Assembly: GCA_030652255.1 (NCBI GenBank)
Contig: JAUSAZ010000143.1
Location: forward strand, 1-35,270
DNA: 35,270 bases
Source of the DNA: Myxococcales bacterium
GTDB taxonomy: Bacteria > Myxococcota_A > Polyangia > Polyangiales > Ga0077539
Direction: 5' to 3'
Made by a program: the position numbers and the translations under genes. Of this stretch, positions 32,288 through 35,270 are shown in pieces. The notes below the pieces were generated by a model. The model did no database searches. It saw nothing but the letters and a program-made list of their open reading frames with translations, and was not told where the DNA came from. Each line of letters opens with the position of its first letter. The first letter of the stretch is position 1.

Positions 32288-33133
32288 GTGGAGCCCCCCC
32301 CGAAGCGCGGCGGACGACCCCCGGGGAGCCGATCGAAGGTCCGACCGGCCGGTCCCCCTTCCCCGACCGGCCAGGTCCTGACCCGGGTGGTGGGTTACGT
32401 CCGCGTCAGCACCGAGCGCCAGGCCGACGAGGGCGTCTCCCTCGACGCCCAGCGCGCGAAGCTCCGCGCCCACTGCGCCGCCCTCGACCTCGAGCTCGTG
32501 GCCGTCGAGGCCGACGAGGGGGTGAGCGCGAAGACCCTCGACCGGCCGGCCCTGCAGCGCGCCTTCGCGATGCTCCGCGAGCACCAGGCCGACGCGCTCC
32601 TCGTGCCGAAGCTCGACCGGCTCACCCGCCGCGTCGTGGACCTCGGTCACCTCATCGAGACCTACTTCGCCGAGGGGCGCTGGGCCCTGGTCTCCGTGGC
32701 CGACCAGATCGACACGCGCACCGCCGCCGGTCGCATGACCTTGTTCATCTTGATGACCGTCGCCCAGTGGGAGCGGGAGGCCATCGGCGAGCGGACGGCC
32801 GATGCCCTGGCCCACCTGAAGGCGGAGGGCGTGCCCCTCGGCCGGCCGGCGCTGGGGTGGCGACACACGCCGGTGACCGACCCGGTGACGGGGCGCCGCG
32901 TGCTCGGCGTGATGGAGGAGGAACTCGCGACCGTGGCGCGCATCCGGGCGCTCCGCGCGGAAGGGCGGTCGTACGCGGCCATCGCCCGCCAGCTCGCCGC
33001 CGACGGGCGCCCCTCCCAGCGCGGAGGCCGGTGGCTGCCCAACACGGTGCGGCGGGTGTGGCTGCGCAACGCGCAGGCGTGGCGAGGGGCCGCCGGGGAC
33101 TCGGTGGGGCTCCCACCGGGGCCTTCCGCGTAG
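32288..33133 (+). CDS. large-type serine recombinase (resolvase/invertase family)
   Basis: The product has 281 residues from GTG 32288 with GAGG about 14 bases upstream. An AT-hook-like GRPPGSRSK lies near residue 10. The catalytic domain has the nucleophile Ser41 in GYVRVSTERQ, then LVPKLDRLTRR and GRMTLFILMTVAQWERE. A Recombinase-type domain begins at about residue 185 (GVPLGRPALGW, then SYAAIARQLAADGRPSQRGG). All hallmarks are present. It is short for a phage integrase of this class (usually 450 or more), closer to a transposon resolvase with a small C-terminal domain. It is followed by a hairpin at 33174-33191. Confidence 0.92.
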   Translation: MEPPPKRGGRPPGSRSKVRPAGPPSPTGQVLTRVVGYVRVSTERQADEGVSLDAQRAKLRAHCAALDLELVAVEADEGVSAKTLDRPALQRAFAMLREHQADALLVPKLDRLTRRVVDLGHLIETYFAEGRWALVSVADQIDTRTAAGRMTLFILMTVAQWEREAIGERTADALAHLKAEGVPLGRPALGWRHTPVTDPVTGRRVLGVMEEELATVARIRALRAEGRSYAAIARQLAADGRPSQRGGRWLPNTVRRVWLRNAQAWRGAAGDSVGLPPGPSA

Positions 33134-33173
33134 GATGGCAGGACGGCAAGGCGGTAGGACATCAAGACGGCAA

Positions 33174-33191
33174 TCCTTCCTGATGGAAGGA
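33174..33191 (+). terminator. 7-bp stem hairpin after the serine recombinase
   Basis: TCCTTCC, TGAT and GGAAGGA make a perfect stem-loop 40 bases after the stop of the recombinase. It is preceded by a repetitive stretch of GGCAGGAC/GGCAAGGC/GGTAGGAC type (33133-33160). There is no T-run, so it could also be an element end. Confidence 0.4.
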
Positions 33192-33250
33192 CGCCCCTTC
33201 TCCGCCCAGCCACCTTGCTATCGCACGCTCGCCCGCCGGTCCCGTGTGGT

Positions 33251-34151
33251 TCAGCCCACTTCCCAGGCCCACGTCGCGGGGTTCCACACCCCCACGACAC
33301 CCGCGAGCACCAGATCAAGGAACGCACTCGCCGCCACGGTGACCGCTTGGAGCGTGAGCCACGCCAGCCCATCGGCCTGCGCCATCTTGCCGTAGGGCAC
33401 CGCCCACGATCCGGGCGGCGCGGGCACCTGGAGGGGCATCTCGTGCGTCCGACGCACGGCGAACACCAGCGCCAGCGCGGCCTGCACGCGGTGGGCTTCC
33501 AGGGGCCCGAGCGAGGCCAGCAGGGCAATGTCGGGAAGATCCTTCACGCGGGAGTTCGTCCGCTCCTGGGGCATCGAGTAGGCGTGGAATTTCTCGGCGA
33601 GGTGGGTCTCGCGGTTGGTCACGCGGAGCACCGGCGCGGGAAGCCCAGCGACTCCAGGTAGGCCCGCCCGAGCAGCAGGTCCGGCTCGCCGGACTGGAGG
33701 TAGCCGAACACCACGTCGAGGCCGAAGGGGTCGCCGTAGGGCCGCTCGTTGAGGAACGCATCGACGGTGAAGCGCACCCCGCCGTAGAGGACGCCGGGAC
33801 CGCGAATCGTGGGGTGACGGCGGTGTTCCCGCAGCTCGAACGCGAGGCGGTCGTCCGCGTCGTAGGCGGCCGCGACCCGAGCTCGTGGTGCGCGGTGGCG
33901 ACGTCGCCCGCGAGGCTCACGTCCAGATCCTTCGTGGCGCGCGCCCGCGCGGTGCGCGTCTCCAGGACGACGCCGCCCTTCACCAGCACCCGGGGGCCGA
34001 AGACCTCGTGCAGGCGCACCAGGAGGCGGTCGAACACGAGCAGTTGGCGGACGTGCTTGACGTTGATGCCGTTCGCCGTCGCGTGGCTTCGCACGCGGGC
34101 CTCGACGGCGTCCTTGAAGGCGTAGTCGTTCTTGAACGGGCGAGGGGTCAT
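33251..34151 (-). pseudogene. AbiEii-family nucleotidyltransferase toxin, two frameshifts
   Basis: The N-terminal part, from ATG 34149-34151, is in one frame: RLLVRLHEVFGPRVLVKGGV, TRTARARATKDLDVSLAG (the GG...DLD nucleotidyltransferase site). At about 33880 sense moves to a second frame (AAAYDADDRLAFELREHRRH, VRFTVDAFLNERPYGDPFGL), and at about 33650 to a third (ETHLAEKFHAYSMPQERTNS, RVKDLPDIALLASLGPLEAH), which runs to the stop at 33251. Together the three pieces make a typical full-length AbiEii of about 300 residues. Two independent frameshifts argue for a decaying gene rather than programmed shifting, though sequencing error is not excluded. Confidence 0.75.
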
Positions 34152-34333
34152 TGCAGCTCCCGCGGGAGGGTTCGTCGGTCGATGCCCTCGGCGCGGAGCG
34201 CCGCGAGGTACTCGGCGCGAGAGAAGAGGCTCCGCGCCAGGGCCTCGCGCAGGGCGTCGATGGTGATCTCCGGCGAAACCCCCTCGGCGATGCAGTCGGT
34301 CACGGAGCGGAGCGGGCGCGCGACGGGATGACC
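34148..34333 (-). pseudogene. C-terminal fragment of an AbiEi-type antitoxin
   Basis: The frame ending at TGA 34148-34150 reads RPLRSVTDCIAEGVSPEITI, DALREALARSLFSRAEYLAA and ends RRTLPRELQ. The TVxDC and DALREAL blocks are the C-terminal hallmark of AbiEi antitoxins. Its stop overlaps the AbiEii start by ATGA, the normal operon layout. The N-terminal HTH and most of the protein are missing; the fragment begins next to the perfect palindrome at 34334-34355. Confidence 0.65.
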
Positions 34334-34355
34334 CGCCCCGCGCCGGCGCGGGGCG
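34334..34355. repeat. perfect 22-bp GC palindrome at a gene-fragment junction
   Basis: CGCCCCGCGCC is followed directly by its complement GGCGCGGGGCG, with no loop. A second partial copy (CCCCGTCGGGGCG) follows. It lies exactly where the antitoxin fragment begins, so it may mark a deletion hotspot. Confidence 0.55.
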
Positions 34356-34401
34356 CCCCGTCGGGGCGTGGGGCCGCGGCCGAGTGCGGGCCCTCGCGGC
34401 G

Positions 34402-34800
34402 TCACCGTCCGAACGGGAGGCAGCGGATCCAGCTGCTGTAGACCTGCATCGGGGCGGGCGCCGGGTCGCGCGCCGCGAGGTAGACCGCGAGCACGCCTTC
34501 GGGGGTCGGGAGCGCCAGCGGGTACGTGGGGTGGACGTCGTGCTCGAACTCGCCGAGCGTGAGCGCCCCGCCGGCGGGCTCGCCGGCCGGCGTGAGCGGA
34601 ATCGCTCTCACCGCCACGCCGCCCAGACGGAGGGCGTCGGTCCAGACCAGCATGACGGCGCCGTGCGAGGACGCGAGCGCGAGGTTGGCGCTCCGGCCGG
34701 AGCGGGTCGTGGCCAGGGGCCCCGGCGTCGAGCGCGGCCGCCCGCCCGCGTCGAGCGCGGCGACGTGGACCTGGAAGCCGCCCCCGGCCGGGTCGCGGCG
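34402..34800 (-). pseudogene. C-terminal fragment of a secreted repeat-domain protein
   Basis: The frame ending at 34402-34404 reads GGGFQVHVAALDAGGRPRST, RSGRSANLALASSHGAVMLV, WTDALRLGGVAVRAIPL and ends SSWIRCLPFGR. The repeated beta-strand pattern (A.V.L...G......) resembles blades of beta-propeller-like secreted myxobacterial proteins. It has no usable start and breaks off at about 34800 against the ArsR fragment on the other strand. Confidence 0.45.
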
Positions 34801-35137
34801 CGACCACGCCCGCCGGTTCAAGGACGGCCTCTACGAGCAGTTCGCCCGCGTCGGGAAGGCCGTCGCGGCGCCCAAGCGCGTCGAACTGCTCGACCTCCTC
34901 GGCCAGGGCCCGCGCACCGTCGAGGCGCTCGCCGGTCTCACGGCGATCTCGGTGGCCAACGCCTCGCAGCACCTGCAGGTGCTCCGCGCGGCGCGCCTCG
35001 TCGAGGCACGCAAGCGCGGCCTCTACGTCGAGTACAGCCTCGCCGACGACGAGGTGGGCCGCTTCTTCGTGGCGCTGCGGGGCCTCGCCGCGGCGCGACT
35101 GGCGGAGGTCGAGCAGGTGACCCGCGCCTACTGTTGA
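34799..35137 (+). pseudogene. ArsR-family regulator fragment, both ends lost
   Basis: The frame encodes about 110 residues beginning RRDHARRFKDGLYEQFARVG, then VAAPKRVELLDLLGQGPRTV (helix 1-3), ISVANASQHLQVLRAARLVE (recognition helix) and GLYVEYSLADDE (wing), stopping after EVEQVTRAYC. The HTH is complete. Members with this opening usually carry a C-terminal rhodanese domain, which is absent here. No ATG or ribosome site precedes the homology; the frame upstream runs into the opposite-strand fragment. It is probably a remnant, although the DNA-binding core is intact. Confidence 0.6.
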
Positions 35138-35236
35138 TGGCGATGGAGAAGCGCGGTTTTCGTGAGGGTCCCGAGGGGACCTGACACCGCGGCCGGACTG
35201 CGATGGAGTCCCGGGGGTCTGGCCGGAGACAACTTG

Positions 35237-35267
35237 AAGGCCCGGGAGCTTGTACCTCCCGAGCCTT
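35237..35267. terminator. 12-bp hairpin at the window end
   Basis: AAGGCCCGGGAG and CTCCCGAGCCTT pair with one mismatch around a 7-base loop. The strength suggests a terminator, with no long T-run visible before the window ends. Confidence 0.5.
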
Positions 35268-35270
35268 CGG

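Noticed and set aside
1..35270. tRNA as an integration target
   Set aside because: I found no stretch with a T-loop and an acceptor stem that would fold; a tRNA-finding program would settle it.

Overview
The window is very GC-rich (roughly 70 percent by eye). It looks like an accessory chromosomal region of a myxobacterium, probably from the Polyangiales/Sandaracinus side of the Myxococcota. That placement is an inference. It rests on the many secreted lipoproteins with no relatives I can name, the Cys-rich repeats built on NCGxCG, the CG[S/A]RTG sequence straight after two lipoprotein cysteines, and uniformly GC-rich third codon positions. I see no tRNA, rRNA or CRISPR array.

Layout. 1-840: the tail of a basic protein, a hairpin, and a minus-strand trio of an Xre-type regulator with an AT-hook tail, a 40-residue ORF and an amber-interrupted ORF. 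949-7238: a run of plus-strand lipoprotein genes. It is interrupted at about 2850-3760 by an ISL3 transposase 5' fragment joined to a LysR 3' fragment, and one lipoprotein carries a frameshift near 4645. 7313-10860: a mobile-element-like block with two minus-strand orphans, 12-bp repeats, a tyrosine recombinase, a small Cas2/VapD-like protein and a chimeric integrase fragment. 10860-11914: gene debris. 11915-15089: two divergent lipoproteins, the second with six Cys-rich repeats and a transglutaminase-like C-terminus.

15138-30039 is a defence island: McrC and McrB (type IV restriction), a secreted protein, an AbiE-like nucleotidyltransferase/antitoxin pair with palindromic operators, and an IetAS-like AAA+ ATPase/subtilase pair. 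It continues in the same direction with a 53-residue ORF, a membrane-anchored protein, an L,D-transpeptidase without a signal peptide, a small orphan and an AlbA_2/Schlafen-type protein. Known defence functions are McrBC (cleavage of modified DNA), AbiE (nucleotidyltransferase toxin with a DNA-binding antitoxin) and IetAS (ATPase plus protease). The genes that follow ietS are candidates for undescribed parts.

30467-35270: two minus-strand genes that share a nearly identical 60-bp leader, a large serine recombinase, a decayed second AbiE locus (antitoxin 3' fragment, toxin with two frameshifts), and fragments of a secreted protein and an ArsR regulator, ending in a strong hairpin. At several points (about 3410, 10675, 11563, 34340 and 34800) gene fragments abut end to end, which indicates repeated insertion and deletion.
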